64,000 bases of DNA. Source: VRUE01 sp963840565 (GTDB lineage: Bacteria; Actinomycetota; Thermoleophilia; Solirubrobacterales; 70-9). Position 1 is the stretch's first letter. Each line of letters begins with the position of its first letter. The notes under the pieces are model-generated. The model was not told the DNA's origin, ran no database searches, and saw nothing but the letters and a program-made list of their open reading frames with translations. Location of the stretch: positions 558,001-622,000 of the forward strand of contig CAWIZH010000002.1 in the NCBI GenBank assembly GCA_963840565.1. The letters run 5' to 3'. This document shows, piece after piece, positions 52,679-60,359 of the stretch. Both the position numbers and the translations under genes were made by a program.

Positions 52679-53074
52679 ATGGACTCTGCGATGACACTCG
52701 AGCAGGCGCTGCGCCTCACCAACCGCAACATGATCGTCTTCGACCTCGTGCTCGGCAGCGCCGCGATCGCCGCTCCGGCGACAACGCTGAAGGTGCTCGG
52801 GCACGAGCACCCCTCGCCGGACGCCGAACACCTCTTCCGCCGCTGCGGCCCGATCTGGCTCACCTTCGCCGCCGCCCACCTGATTGCAGAGCGGCGTGGC
52901 GAGCCGCGCGACTGGTGGGCGCTGGCCTGGCTGCGCGGGACCGAGATCGCGACCGATGCGCTGTGGTCCGAGTCGGCCGCGGTCAGTCGCCCAGGCGCAA
53001 AGCTGGGCCTGCGGCTCGCGAGTGTCTCCAACCTGGCGATGGCCGCCGGCTTCGGCTGGCTGTCGCGCCGGTAG
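52679..53074 (+). CDS. Small hydrophobic protein, unknown function
   Basis: A 131-residue protein, ATG 52679 (ATG 52691 possible). Three weakly hydrophobic segments are seen: MIVFDLVLGSAAIAAPATTL, IWLTFAAAHLIAERRGE and LASVSNLAMAAGFGWLSRR. Conserved-looking features are the NRNMIVFD motif and an ARG/Trp-rich centre (RDWWALAWLRGTEIATD). It resembles small four-helix membrane proteins of actinobacteria. It is first of three closely spaced plus-strand genes (gaps of 3 and 1 bp) that end at 54155. Confidence 0.6.
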   Translation: MDSAMTLEQALRLTNRNMIVFDLVLGSAAIAAPATTLKVLGHEHPSPDAEHLFRRCGPIWLTFAAAHLIAERRGEPRDWWALAWLRGTEIATDALWSESAAVSRPGAKLGLRLASVSNLAMAAGFGWLSRR

Positions 53075-53077
53075 TCG

Positions 53078-53410
53078 ATGGCCGGCCTCGAGGGCCTGCC
53101 CGACAAGCGCTGGAGCCTGCGCGGCACCACCGAAGAGGGGGACGAGGCCTGGGTGATCCGGGCGATCTCGCGCAAGCTCTACCGCTGCCCCTCCTGCCAC
53201 GGCGAGATCGAGATCGGCAGCGAGCACGTCGTCGTCCAGTACGTCTTCCGCCTCGGCGGCACCGAACACCATCACTGGCACCGCCGCTGCGCCGAAGAGG
53301 GGCTGGTCGGGGAGCTCGCACAGGTGCAGCGGGTCCCCGCTTCCGAATCGTCGCCGTCAAGGCTGCAGGACCGCGGCCGCTACCCGTCCGGGCGGCGGCG
53401 TCACCGTTGA
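53078..53410 (+). CDS. Small zinc-binding protein, unknown function
   Basis: A 110-residue protein. A likely zinc site is formed by YRCPSCHGEIEIGSEHVVVQ and HHHWHRRCAEEG (two Cys, then His/Cys), giving a treble-clef-like or ribbon pattern. The last 25 residues are basic and low-complexity. It resembles small metal-binding proteins of actinobacteria that lack known function. It begins 3 bp after the previous gene and ends 1 bp before the next, so all three are probably co-transcribed. Confidence 0.65.
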   Translation: MAGLEGLPDKRWSLRGTTEEGDEAWVIRAISRKLYRCPSCHGEIEIGSEHVVVQYVFRLGGTEHHHWHRRCAEEGLVGELAQVQRVPASESSPSRLQDRGRYPSGRRRHR

Positions 53411-53411
53411 A

Positions 53412-54155
53412 GTGAGCCGCCGCGCCGAACTGGCCTCGACCTACATCCGGATCGGGCGCACCTACATCCGCTGGGCACCCTCGCTGCTGGCGCTCGCGGC
53501 GGCTGTCTTCGTGCCCCTGGGACTGCTTCACGCGATCGCGATCGACGCGGAAATCGGCTCCTTTGGATTCAGCAACGGCCTCAAGCTCGCCGGCGCCGCC
53601 CTCGCGGTGCTGGCGATAGTCGGCGTCGGGCTGATCGGCGAGGTCTTCTACACCGGCGCGGTGGCGATCTCACTGACCCATCCCAAAGAGGGCAGGCCGC
53701 CCTCGTTGCGCGAGATCGCCGGCATGGTCAACTACGGCCCGCTGATCGCGATCGACGTGATCTACGTGGTGCTGGTCGGGCTCGGGATGGTGGCCCTCGT
53801 CATCCCGGGCATCCTCGCCTTCGTCTGGCTCGGCTTGGCGGCGCCGGTGGTGGAGATCGAGCACCGCGGGATCCGCGCCGCCTTTCGCCGCAGCGTGCAA
53901 CTGGTGCGCGGCAAGTTCTTCCTCGTCGCCCTCGTGCTGATCCCGATCGAGGTCGCCGGCGACTCCCTCACCGACCTGATCACCGGCCTCGCTCACGACG
54001 CCTTCGGCGGCTCGGTCATCGCCGAGTGGGCGGCCGACGTCCTCACCAACGTCGCCTTCACCCCCTTCTACGCCGTCGCCGCGGTGTTGCTGACGGTAGA
54101 CCTGATCCAAGAAAAGGGCGGCGGCGTCGAACTGCACGCGAAGCCCGAGCCGTAA
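53412..54155 (+). CDS. Polytopic membrane protein, unknown function
   Basis: A 247-residue protein, GTG 53412. Six hydrophobic segments are seen, among them SLLALAAAVFVPLGLLHAIA, ALAVLAIVGVGLIGEVFYTG, VVLVGLGMVALVIPGILAFV and FLVALVLIPIEVAGDSL. A loop carries the motif IRAAFRRSVQLVRGKFFLV, which resembles the GlpM/DUF7544-like or glycerophosphodiester phosphodiesterase membrane domain seen in actinobacteria. No catalytic residues are visible. It is last in a three-gene run, and a perfect 10-bp hairpin spans its stop codon. Confidence 0.65.
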   Translation: MSRRAELASTYIRIGRTYIRWAPSLLALAAAVFVPLGLLHAIAIDAEIGSFGFSNGLKLAGAALAVLAIVGVGLIGEVFYTGAVAISLTHPKEGRPPSLREIAGMVNYGPLIAIDVIYVVLVGLGMVALVIPGILAFVWLGLAAPVVEIEHRGIRAAFRRSVQLVRGKFFLVALVLIPIEVAGDSLTDLITGLAHDAFGGSVIAEWAADVLTNVAFTPFYAVAAVLLTVDLIQEKGGGVELHAKPEP

Positions 54156-54170
54156 GGTGACTCGGGCTTC
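54140..54170. terminator. Hairpin across the stop codon, likely bidirectional terminator
   Basis: A perfect 10-bp stem (54140-54149 with 54161-54170) closes an 11-nt loop that contains the TAA stop of the membrane protein gene. The VOC gene ends on the other strand at 54177, so the hairpin separates two convergent genes. There is no T-run on either side, as is common in high-GC actinobacterial terminators. Confidence 0.65.
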
Positions 54171-54176
54171 AAGCGC

Positions 54177-54527
54177 TCAGCTCATCCGGGTCATCAGGCC
54201 GATCTGGTGTCCCTCGGGGTCCGTAAAGAGGGCGATCTGGCCGCTGGGGATGTCCATCGGGCCCATCACCTTCTTGCCACCCAAGCCCTCCGCCTTCGTC
54301 AGCGCCGCGTCGATGTCCTCGACCTGCACGTAGAAGGTGACGTGGCCGGGACTGCCCTCCGGCGCGGCGCCGAGCCCGCCAGGAATGCCCTCGCCGCCGG
54401 TGTCGACCATCGTGTACGGCATCGCCTCCATGTCGTTCAGCTGCCACTCGAAGAGCTGCGAGTAGAAGTTCTTCAGTCCCTGCTGATCCTTGCCTGCGAC
54501 TTCGAACCACATCACTGGATTGCCCAT
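54177..54527 (-). CDS. VOC-family (glyoxalase/bleomycin-resistance fold) protein
   Basis: A 116-residue protein, ATG 54527 behind a perfect AAGGAGG. Two VOC betaalphabetabetabeta units are seen: WFEVAGKDQQGLKNFYSQLF with MEAMPYTMVDTGG, and VTFYVQVEDIDAALTKAEGL with MDIPSGQIALFTDPEGHQIGL ending in a C-terminal metal-type Glu region. Members act as isomerases, dioxygenases or resistance proteins. No specific reaction can be assigned. It follows the ArsR/AHSA1 pair on the same strand, which often accompanies such stress-type genes. Confidence 0.8.
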   Translation of the reverse strand: MGNPVMWFEVAGKDQQGLKNFYSQLFEWQLNDMEAMPYTMVDTGGEGIPGGLGAAPEGSPGHVTFYVQVEDIDAALTKAEGLGGKKVMGPMDIPSGQIALFTDPEGHQIGLMTRMS

Positions 54528-54553
54528 CGTGCTGCCTCCTTGCTAGTCGCTTG

Positions 54554-55030
54554 TCAGTTACTCGAGCCGGTGCCCTCTGGTGTCTCCCAGGGGTCCGTTC
54601 CGGGGTCCTTGCCCGCCGCCGCTGCCGCCAGCCGCTCGGTGTAGTGGCGCCAGCCGTGGTTGTGTTTCTCGGCCGATTCGGCGCTCGGCAGGTCGCGGTG
54701 GAGCAGGCGCAGCTGGGTGCCATCGCCGTCGGGCTCGAGCAGGACTTCGACCGTGCTGCTGCCGGGCGCCGTCACCGAGTCCTCGCCCTCCCAGCCCCAG
54801 GTGAAGACGACGCGGCGGGGCCGGTCGACCTCGATGTACTCGCCACTGGCAACTGCATCGCCATTGATGTCACAGCGCAGCGCGCCGCCGGGCCGCGGGT
54901 CCAGCTCGGCAGAGCGGCCCATCCACTGGACCATCTTGTCGGGGTCGGTGAAGAAATCGAAGACCGTCTCAGGGCTTGCCCCGATCCGAACCCCTACCTC
55001 GGTCGCGTTTGCTGTCTCTGCGTTTGCCAC
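54554..55030 (-). CDS. SRPBCC/AHSA1-family protein
   Basis: A 158-residue START-like protein. The fold marks are VGVRIGASPETVFDFFTDPD, MVQWMGRSAELDPRPGGALR, GEYIEVDRPRRVVFTWGWEG and STVEVLLEPDGDGTQLRLLH, followed by HNHGWRHYTERL near the C terminus. Such proteins bind hydrophobic ligands. They very often accompany an ArsR-type regulator; here the two genes overlap by 62 bp in different frames. The ligand is unknown. Confidence 0.85.
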   Translation of the reverse strand: MANAETANATEVGVRIGASPETVFDFFTDPDKMVQWMGRSAELDPRPGGALRCDINGDAVASGEYIEVDRPRRVVFTWGWEGEDSVTAPGSSTVEVLLEPDGDGTQLRLLHRDLPSAESAEKHNHGWRHYTERLAAAAAGKDPGTDPWETPEGTGSSN

Positions 55031-55367
55031 GCTTGTCCCTCCTTTGCTGCTCCAGCTCGGCGGCCAGCCTCAGCCGCTCGAGACGATCGGTCCAGAACTC
55101 GTTCAAGAAGTCGCGCAGCCCGCCGAGCGCCTCGGGCTGGGCTCGATAGAGGCGGCGGGTACCGTCACGCCGCTCGCTGAGCAGGCCGGCCTCGCGCAGC
55201 GCCGCGAGGTGCTGGGAGATCGCCGGACGCGAGACGTCGAAGCGCGAGGAGATCTCGCCGGCGCTGAGCTCGTCGTCGCGAACCAGGCTGAGGATCTCGC
55301 GGCGGCGCGGCGCGGCAAGGGCCCGCGCAACCCGATCCATCTGCTCCAAGTCGGCCTCGGTCTCCAT
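54969..55367 (-). CDS. ArsR-family transcriptional regulator
   Basis: A 132-residue winged-helix protein. VARALAAPRRREILSLVRDD, ELSAGEISSRFDVSRPAISQ and HLAALREAGLLSERRDGTRR form the DNA-binding domain; the Cys metal ligands of metal sensors are absent. The C-terminal tail is very basic and its last 62 bp overlap the AHSA1 gene. It likely controls itself and the AHSA1 partner through the dyad at 55381-55408, which lies 14 bp upstream of its start. Confidence 0.85.
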   Translation of the reverse strand: METEADLEQMDRVARALAAPRRREILSLVRDDELSAGEISSRFDVSRPAISQHLAALREAGLLSERRDGTRRLYRAQPEALGGLRDFLNEFWTDRLERLRLAAELEQQRRDKRGKRRDSKRDRGRGSDRGKP

Positions 55368-55380
55368 GCCCGACTTATTT

Positions 55381-55408
55381 AAGCATAGTCTTACGTAAGA
55401 TGTTGCTT
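55381..55408. promoter_or_regulatory. Likely operator dyad of the ArsR-type regulator
   Basis: A 28-bp imperfect palindrome centred on CTTAC/GTAAG; 10 of 14 positions match in the half sites, with the outer AAGCA/TGCTT perfect. It lies 14-41 bp upstream of the regulator's ATG at 55367, where an autorepressor would block transcription. The stretch is AT-rich compared with its surroundings and includes a TATGCT on the minus strand that could serve as a -10 element. Confidence 0.6.
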
Positions 55409-55447
55409 ACTCTCCAAGCACCGAGCCAATTCTTTCGCGACATTTCC

Positions 55448-56998
55448 CTAGCCGCGACTGGTGCTGCATTGCTGCAGGCCGACGGCGCGAGCCAGTTCGT
55501 AGCGTTCTTCGGCCTCGTTGTTGCGCCGTTCGCGGGCGGCCAGATATTCAGCCGTATCGCCAGCTTTGGCGGCCTGCAGGGCCTGCTGGTCATAGACCTT
55601 GACCCGTTCCTGGGATTTGACGTATTCGCTGAAGGGCTTGCTCACGCCGGCGGGTGGGTCAAGTGAATTGAATTTGCGTACAGCCGTACTGGAGATCCCG
55701 CTGAGGATTTCCGAGTAACGGAGGTCCGCTTCGTTCTCCCCATTGGGGAATTCTTTATGCGTCGCTTTGAAGGTCTCCTGACTGTGCACGCAGATCGCGT
55801 CGGCCTTTGCAATTAGCTCCTGCTTGGCCAATGGCTTTGGCGTTGACTTTTTCTTCGGCGCCGGTGACGTCGCCGTGTTGGCCTTTGACTCGCTCGCCGC
55901 GCTTGGGCTCCCGTCCCCTCCCCCGCCCGTCAAAGCGACTATCGCAACGACGATCGCCACCACCGCGAGTGCGGCGCCGGCGAGCACCAAACCGCGACTG
56001 CGGCGACCGCGTGCAGGCGGCTTCATCCGTTCGCTCTCGGCGGCCTCCGCCGTGCCCCTTTCGGGCTCCACTGAGATCGTCTCCGCGGTTCGCGTTGCCG
56101 CCGCTCCGGTCGCCACGGTTCGCTCCGGTGCCGTTGTCCGCTCGCCCCGCAGCGCCGCCTGCGCGGCTCGGCCGAGGTCTCCGGCCGAGGGATAACGATC
56201 GTCAGGCGTCTTCGACATCGCCCGGATCACGACGTCGTCGAGCGCCATCGAGACCTCCGGCACGTAGAGCGACGGTGCCGGGGGCGGATCGTTGAGGTGA
56301 GCGAAGAGGCGTGCAGCATCGCCGTCCTTGGGGAACGGCACCTCGCCGGTGAGCAGCTTGAAGAGCAGGCAGCCGAGCGCGTAGACGTCGACGCGGGCGT
56401 CGATCTCGCCGCCGGAGATCTGCTCGGGGGCGACGTAGTCGAGCGTGCCGACGAAACGGCCGGTCTGGGTCAGGCCGGACTCGGTCGAGACGTTGCGGGC
56501 GACGCCGAAGTCGGTGATGTAGGCGTGCTCGGCCGCCTCGCCACCGCTGAGCAGGACGTTGGCCGGCTTGACGTCACGATGGATCAGGCCGACGGCGTGG
56601 ATCGCGTCGAGGCCGCTGCCGATCTGGGCGATCAGCTCAACCGCGACCGCGGGCTCGAGCCGTCCCTCACGGATAAGCCGCTTTGCCAGGTCGGCGCCGG
56701 CGACGTAGCGCATCGCGATGAACGGCACCCCGGCCTCTTTGCCGGCGGCGTAGATCGGCACCACGTTGGGGTGCTCGATCGAGGCGGCGATCTTCGACTC
56801 CTCGGCAAAGCGCCTGGCAAAGACCTCGTCCTCGGCAGCCTCCGGGGCGATCAGCTTCAGCGCCACCCGCCGCTCCAGCTCCGGCTCGAGCGCCAGGTAG
56901 AGCACACCCATACCGCCGCGTCCCAGGCGCTGCTCTATTCGGTAACCGGCGAACTCATCGCCGGCCGACAGCTCGATTCCGTGCCCCGCATCGGCCAT
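55448..56998 (-). CDS. Transmembrane Ser/Thr protein kinase (PknB-like)
   Basis: A 516-residue Hanks-type kinase. Kinase domain at about residues 15-275: YRIEQRLGRGGMGVLYLALE (Gly loop), VALKLIAPEA (catalytic Lys), HRDVKPANVLLSG (catalytic loop), DFGVARN, GTLDYVAPEQ and DVYALGCLLFKLLTG. A Pro/Thr-rich linker precedes one membrane span (LVLAGAALAVVAIVVAIVAL, about 330-355). The extracellular part (about 370-516) contains a Lys/Pro-rich stretch and a helical domain with one Cys pair (AICVHS; LQQCSTS), and no PASTA repeats. The external domain is the part to inspect for a ligand. The kinase residues look intact. Confidence 0.9.
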   Translation of the reverse strand: MADAGHGIELSAGDEFAGYRIEQRLGRGGMGVLYLALEPELERRVALKLIAPEAAEDEVFARRFAEESKIAASIEHPNVVPIYAAGKEAGVPFIAMRYVAGADLAKRLIREGRLEPAVAVELIAQIGSGLDAIHAVGLIHRDVKPANVLLSGGEAAEHAYITDFGVARNVSTESGLTQTGRFVGTLDYVAPEQISGGEIDARVDVYALGCLLFKLLTGEVPFPKDGDAARLFAHLNDPPPAPSLYVPEVSMALDDVVIRAMSKTPDDRYPSAGDLGRAAQAALRGERTTAPERTVATGAAATRTAETISVEPERGTAEAAESERMKPPARGRRSRGLVLAGAALAVVAIVVAIVALTGGGGDGSPSAASESKANTATSPAPKKKSTPKPLAKQELIAKADAICVHSQETFKATHKEFPNGENEADLRYSEILSGISSTAVRKFNSLDPPAGVSKPFSEYVKSQERVKVYDQQALQAAKAGDTAEYLAARERRNNEAEERYELARAVGLQQCSTSRG

Positions 56999-57083
56999 CG
57001 CCCAACCCTAGGCCCTAGCAGCGGCGTAGCGCACCGTTAACCCGATCCGAATGGGCCAGTACCTAGACTGAACAGTGGGACTT

Positions 57084-57860
57084 ATGCGCCGCCTCGTCAT
57101 CTCAGCCGTGCTCGCGATCGTCGTCTTGACCGGCGCCGTCGCAGCCCGTGGTGAACTGATCCAACAGGGCAGCCTGCGCGTGCATTTCGACGGCCAGTTG
57201 CGCCCGCGTGCTTTGCCGCGCGACCGCCCTGCTCCGGTCAGCGTCAGCTTGGAAGGCGCGGTCAGCACCTCGGACGGGACGCGCCCACCGCAGCTTCGCG
57301 AAATCACGATCGCCGTCAACCGCGCCGGCGTGGTCTCATCCACGGGCCTTGCCACCTGCTCGGCGCCGCAGCTCCAACAGACCAGCAGCGAAGCCGCGCT
57401 CAGAGCTTGTCGCCCCGCCCTCGTCGGCCGCGGCCACTTTGCCGCCAACGTCGACTTCCCGGGCGCGCCCCTGATCCCGGCCCGGGGCGAGATACTCGCC
57501 TTCAACAGCCGACTTCACGGGCGGCCGGGAATGCTGCTGCACCTCTACGGATCGAGCCCAGTGCGCGCCGCTTTCGTTCTTCCCTTCGAAATCTCGCACC
57601 ACCAACAGGGAAGGTATGGCGCCGTCTTCTCCACCAAGATCCCCGAGCTGGCCTCCGACCTCGGCTACGTGACCGAAATCTCGATGACGATTGGCCGCAC
57701 CTACAACTACAGAGGTAAGAGCCGCAGCTTCATCAGTGCCAGCTGTGCCGCCCCTGCCGGCTTTGCCGCGGCGAGCTTCCCGCTGGCAAAGGCGACCTTC
57801 TCCTTTGCCAACGGGCAGCGGCTGACCACGAGCCTCTCGCGCGCCTGCAAGGTCCGCTAG
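57084..57860 (+). CDS. Secreted protein, unknown family, paralog 1
   Basis: A 258-residue protein from ATG 57084 (GTG 57075 is the in-frame alternative). It has a signal-peptide-like N terminus (RRLVISAVLAIVVLTGAVAA). The mature part is all-beta in appearance. It is clearly related to the protein at 59509-60327: shared pieces include SVSLEGAVSTSDGTRPPQLREI versus the corresponding VHEADGSRPPALKEV, a Cys followed by PALVGRGHF versus AAIVGTGLA, and FNSRLHGRPGMLLHLYG versus IFNGGVRGGVTTMLIHS. No enzyme motif is seen. Three or four Cys could form disulfides. Confidence 0.7.
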   Translation: MRRLVISAVLAIVVLTGAVAARGELIQQGSLRVHFDGQLRPRALPRDRPAPVSVSLEGAVSTSDGTRPPQLREITIAVNRAGVVSSTGLATCSAPQLQQTSSEAALRACRPALVGRGHFAANVDFPGAPLIPARGEILAFNSRLHGRPGMLLHLYGSSPVRAAFVLPFEISHHQQGRYGAVFSTKIPELASDLGYVTEISMTIGRTYNYRGKSRSFISASCAAPAGFAAASFPLAKATFSFANGQRLTTSLSRACKVR

Positions 57861-57902
57861 CCCCGACGACGACCCGCGCCGCCGGGGCGATGCTCGTCTG
57901 GC

Positions 57903-58286
57903 TCAGTAGCCGGACTGATTTGCCCGCTTTTCGGCTTCTTCGATAGCCCGTTCGGCTTCGGCCTTGCCCTTTTCGATCCCCTTCTGCGCTTCTTCCTTGC
58001 CCTTTTCGATCCCCTTCTGGGCTTCGTTGGTGGCGTTTTCGACGCCCTTCGAAGCAGCTCCCTTTGTTTCTTCAGCCCCCTGCTTGGCAGCTTCTTCGGC
58101 CTCACCGAAGCCCTTCTTCACTTCTTCCTTGGCCTTTTCGATGCCCTTCTGCGCTTCTTCCTTGCCCTTTTCGATCGCCGAGCTGGCTTCCGAGGAAGCG
58201 CTGCTGCTGTCGCTGCTCCCGCCGCAGCCGGACGCAACCACCCCGGCAATGCCAATCGCCACGACCAGCGGCATGAGCCGGGCCAT
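57903..58286 (-). CDS. Lipoprotein with eight 11-residue helical repeats
   Basis: A 127-residue protein. ATG 58286 follows GGAGGAGCACCCGG, a good ribosome binding site, which excludes the longer frame to 58328. The N terminus is a lipoprotein signal (MPLVVAIGIAGVVASGCGGS; lipobox ASGC). A Ser-rich stretch follows, then eight consecutive 11-residue units such as AIEKGKEEAQK and GIEKAKEEVKK up to AIEEAEKRANQ. The Lys/Glu-rich 11-mer pattern is that of group 3 LEA and apolipoprotein-like amphipathic helices. It may protect membranes or act as a surface coil. It is convergent with the secreted protein gene upstream. Confidence 0.8.
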   Translation of the reverse strand: MARLMPLVVAIGIAGVVASGCGGSSDSSSASSEASSAIEKGKEEAQKGIEKAKEEVKKGFGEAEEAAKQGAEETKGAASKGVENATNEAQKGIEKGKEEAQKGIEKGKAEAERAIEEAEKRANQSGY

Positions 58287-58416
58287 CCGGGTGCTCCTCC
58301 AGCTTAGGTCTGTACCTGACACGTTCACTCCTATCCGTTGCGGGCTGACCGTGCGATCTTCGCATCGATCGCGGCGTGCAGTCGGAGGCGGCGGATCTGT
58401 TGGCTAGGGTGCGGCC

Positions 58417-59499
58417 GTGGAAGCCGACACAGCGCCTGCCGAGCACGGCCAGCGGCAGCCGCTGCAGCGTCGCCTAACCCGCATCGCTGCCTGGCTTGGC
58501 GGCGTCGCGACCTTGCTCGCCGTGCTCGAGCTGCTCGGCGTGCCCGTGCTCGACTGGATCAACGACCTCTTCGACAAGGTCGCCGCGGTGCCCGCCTGGG
58601 CGATCGGCGCCGGGGTCGTGCTCGAGAGCATCCAGACCAGCCTCGCCGCACTCGCCTGGTACGGGATTCTGCGCGCAGCACTGCCCCGCTCCCCCCTGCC
58701 CTTCCGCTTCGTCCTCGCCTCCTACGCCGCCGCGGTCGCGCTCAACGGCTTCTTGCCCGCCAATATCGGCACCTTCGTGATGCTGGTGATGTTCACCACG
58801 CTGATCGTCGGGGCAACCTTCCCGCTAGTGATCTCGGGATTGATCGTCGAGAAGATTCCCTTCTCCGTCTTCAACATCGGCCTCTACCTCTACCTGTTCC
58901 TGACCGTCAGCGGCTCCTTCTCGATCAAGCTCGGCTTCGTCGCCGATCACGCTGGGCTCGTTCTGCTGATCGCCGCCGGCGCGATCGTCCTGCTCGTCTT
59001 GCTGGCGCGCATCTTCTGGGAGCGACTGGCGAAACTGCGTGAGCAGCTGATCTCCGGCGGCGCGATCCTGCGCACCCCGAGGCGTGCCTTCACCCGCCTC
59101 GTCCTGCCCGAGCTCGGCAGCTACATCGCCCGGCTCGCGATCGTCGCCGTCTTCCTCGGCGCCTACGGCATCCCGGTCAGCTTCCACAACGTCGCCACCG
59201 TCACCGCCTCCAACTCGATCTCCAACAGCGTCTCGGCCACCCCGGGCGGTGTCGGCGTAACCCAGGCGATGAACTCAGCAGCGCTCTCCGGAGAAGCGTC
59301 CGCCAAGACGGCGACCGCCTACTCGATCGGCCAGCAGCTGATCATCTCCGCCTGGGACGTCCTCTTCGCGATCATCCTCGTCTCCTGGGCCTTCGGCTGG
59401 TCCGGCGGCAAGCAGTTGGTCGAGTCCTCCTATGCGGAGGCAAAGGTCAAGAGCAGCGAGATCAGGGAGAGCCGGAAAAAGGGTAAAAAAGACCCCTGA
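58417..59499 (+). CDS. YbhN/UPF0104-family membrane protein
   Basis: A 360-residue protein, GTG 58417, with about eight hydrophobic segments. Family motifs are VALNGFLPANIGTFVMLVMF (the N-terminal part of the LPG_synthase_TM region) and VSATPGGVGVTQAMNSAAL. The last 30 residues are strongly basic (ESRKKGKKDP). Members include the flippase half of lysylphosphatidylglycerol synthases and orphan proteins with possible lipid transport roles; no MprF-type catalytic half is present here. It is transcribed alone, convergent with the secreted protein gene at 59509. Confidence 0.82.
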   Translation: MEADTAPAEHGQRQPLQRRLTRIAAWLGGVATLLAVLELLGVPVLDWINDLFDKVAAVPAWAIGAGVVLESIQTSLAALAWYGILRAALPRSPLPFRFVLASYAAAVALNGFLPANIGTFVMLVMFTTLIVGATFPLVISGLIVEKIPFSVFNIGLYLYLFLTVSGSFSIKLGFVADHAGLVLLIAAGAIVLLVLLARIFWERLAKLREQLISGGAILRTPRRAFTRLVLPELGSYIARLAIVAVFLGAYGIPVSFHNVATVTASNSISNSVSATPGGVGVTQAMNSAALSGEASAKTATAYSIGQQLIISAWDVLFAIILVSWAFGWSGGKQLVESSYAEAKVKSSEIRESRKKGKKDP

Positions 59500-59508
59500 T
59501 CGATTTCC

Positions 59509-60327
59509 TCAGGCCGGGTTGCAGGCCCGGACCACGCTACCCGCCAGTCCCGTGCCATCGGTCAGAGCAATGGTCAGACGGGTATTGAGGTGGCCGTCGG
59601 GGCACTTGGCCATCGCGTAGGCCTGCCTCGTTCCGTCGCTTTCCAGGTGCCGCTTTACCGTGAAGCCGAAATCGAGCACCGAGCCGTAGCCCTCGGCGAT
59701 CTTTGGAATCGTTGAAGTCGCCTCCAGGCCGAAGCGACCATCGTCGACTTTTCTCACCTTTACCACTGCCAGGATCGTGCTAGAAGCCAGCTGAGCGGCA
59801 AAGGAATGGATGAGCATGGTGGTAACTCCACCTCTGACACCACCGTTGAAGATGGTCAGCGGCAGCCCGACCACGAACGGCGCCACCCCGGGAGATTCGA
59901 CCTCGACATGAGCGAGGCCGGTGCCGACGATCGCGGCGCGACAGATGCGGCGCGCGGCCCCGACGCCAAGCGTGTCGATTTCACTCTTCCCACAGGACTG
60001 AAGACCCGCGGCTTCGACCGCGAAGCTCTTGTCGAAATCGACGATCACTTCTTTGAGAGCCGGTGGGCGACTGCCATCGGCCTCATGGACCTTGGCCCGG
60101 AGATTGACCGCGACCGGCGCCAGTTCGTGCCTTGGCAGTTTCTCCGGGGAGAACGCCGCGCTCGCATCGAACGTAAGGAAGGATCCACAGGCGCTGGAAA
60201 TCGTCGCGGTCGACTGTCGGACCAAGCACACATCTAGATACTTGGCCGCCGGCGCAAACGACACGACTCCGAGCGCCAATACGACACCGGGAATCAGTGT
60301 TCGGATCAGCCCTCGCACCATTCTCAT
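59509..60327 (-). CDS. Secreted protein, unknown family, paralog 2
   Basis: A 272-residue protein, ATG 60327, with a signal-peptide-like N terminus (LIRTLIPGVVLALGVVSFAPA). The mature part shares its order of motifs with the protein at 57084-57860 (DGSRPPALKEV; RICRAAIVGTGLAHVEVESP; FVVGLPLTIFNGG; FGLEATSTIPKIAEGYGSVL; ACNPA at the end). Five Cys are spread through the chain. No known domain is recognised. The two paralogs are separated by a lipoprotein and a YbhN-like gene and point in opposite directions. Confidence 0.7.
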   Translation of the reverse strand: MRMVRGLIRTLIPGVVLALGVVSFAPAAKYLDVCLVRQSTATISSACGSFLTFDASAAFSPEKLPRHELAPVAVNLRAKVHEADGSRPPALKEVIVDFDKSFAVEAAGLQSCGKSEIDTLGVGAARRICRAAIVGTGLAHVEVESPGVAPFVVGLPLTIFNGGVRGGVTTMLIHSFAAQLASSTILAVVKVRKVDDGRFGLEATSTIPKIAEGYGSVLDFGFTVKRHLESDGTRQAYAMAKCPDGHLNTRLTIALTDGTGLAGSVVRACNPA

Positions 60328-60359
60328 AATTTAGAGCGTGCTGACGGACGCGGCGTTTG

